Shown in pieces: positions 63,913 through 64,000 of a DNA stretch of 64,000 nt. Position numbers and translations under genes: made by a program. Numbering within the stretch: the first letter of the stretch is position 1; every line of letters begins with the position of its first letter. The notes beneath the pieces were generated by a model. That model had not been told where the DNA came from and did no database searches. It worked only from the letters and a program-made list of their open reading frames with translations. Origin of the DNA: Coriobacteriaceae bacterium (GTDB lineage: Bacteria; Actinomycetota; Coriobacteriia; Coriobacteriales; Coriobacteriaceae); assembly GCA_030525945.1 (NCBI GenBank), contig JAUNDT010000003.1:101319-165318 (forward strand), read 5' to 3'.

Positions 63913-64000
63913 CATGGATTACGCAAAGACCGCGGAAGAGGTCATCAAGCTCGTAGGCGGTGCCGACAACGTCGCGTCCGCCGCTCACTGCGCAACGCGC
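63913..64000 (+). CDS. PTS sugar transporter EIIBC, N-terminal fragment cut by window end
   Basis: Only the first 29 residues are visible: MDYAKTAEEVIKLVGGADN then VASAAHCATR. The pattern IxLVGGxxNVxSxxHCATR is the N-terminus of the EIIB domain of sucrose/beta-glucoside-type PTS permeases. Its Cys (in HCATR) is the phosphorylated residue. GAAGGGG precedes the ATG. The specific sugar is inferred only from the neighbouring LacI-family regulator. Confidence 0.82.

Overview
The window looks like a chromosomal segment of a high-GC anaerobic actinobacterium of the class Coriobacteriia, probably Collinsella or a close relative. This is inferred from high GC, low-GC-type Shine-Dalgarno sites with many GTG/TTG starts, and gene content (formyl-THF ligase plus FolD, C69 dipeptidase, DegV pair, MetY, LctP, ATP-type PEP carboxykinase, TGS-less ThrRS). 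No phage, insertion sequence, transposase or CRISPR array is visible. Nearly every gene is a housekeeping or small accessory gene. The unusual material lies between the genes.

Layout. 0-7 kb: one-carbon genes fhs-folD, a C69 dipeptidase, and a coiled-coil protein with an AarF/UbiB-type kinase. 7-13 kb: an RlmA-type methyltransferase with a GNAT enzyme, metG, and the queuosine genes queH and queA. 13.4-13.75 kb: a free-standing structured RNA with its own promoter and terminator. 14-20 kb: two MFS exporters, then a metal-efflux unit (ArsR regulator, separate HMA protein, P1B ATPase lacking its own HMA domain) with a clear operator/promoter. 20-32 kb: a DEDDh exonuclease, a His-rich metal/arsenic permease, DUF188, a histidine phosphatase, a degenerate DUF1015 protein, a metallophosphoesterase, a flippase and lactate permease. 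32-45 kb: pckA, copZ-copA, a DEAD-box helicase, tandem DegV lipid-binding proteins, pgi, and the phosphate unit DUF47-pit. 45-64 kb: RNase P RNA, yigZ, a C_GCAxxG_C_C protein, metY, a nitroreductase, xpt, tRNA-Leu(UAG), tig-clpP-clpX, valS, folC, an RlpA-like cell-wall protein, a zinc-ribbon membrane protein, thrS, and a LacI-type regulator with the start of a PTS EII gene.

The intergenic DNA is rich in structured repeats. (1) A three-copy family (6.88, 8.65 and 45.83 kb) shares a conserved core of about 65 nt whose inner hairpin changes sequence while keeping its pairing. Two copies are enclosed by perfect, locus-specific 30-36 bp inverted repeats. (2) A two-copy element of 84-98 nt lies after folD and after metY, with a conserved core inside outer stems that differ in sequence but still pair. 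(3) There are several other locus-specific long inverted repeats (11.6, 20.4 and 25.2 kb), a pair sharing a loop on either side of the metal ATPase gene (17.2 and 19.5 kb), and a GTGTACAC-centred family (46.8 and 50.3 kb). (4) Short degenerate tandem arrays, each with its own unit of 15-26 bp, sit in at least nine intergenic gaps. Families 1 and 2 and the 13.4 kb RNA are the best candidates for undescribed biology.
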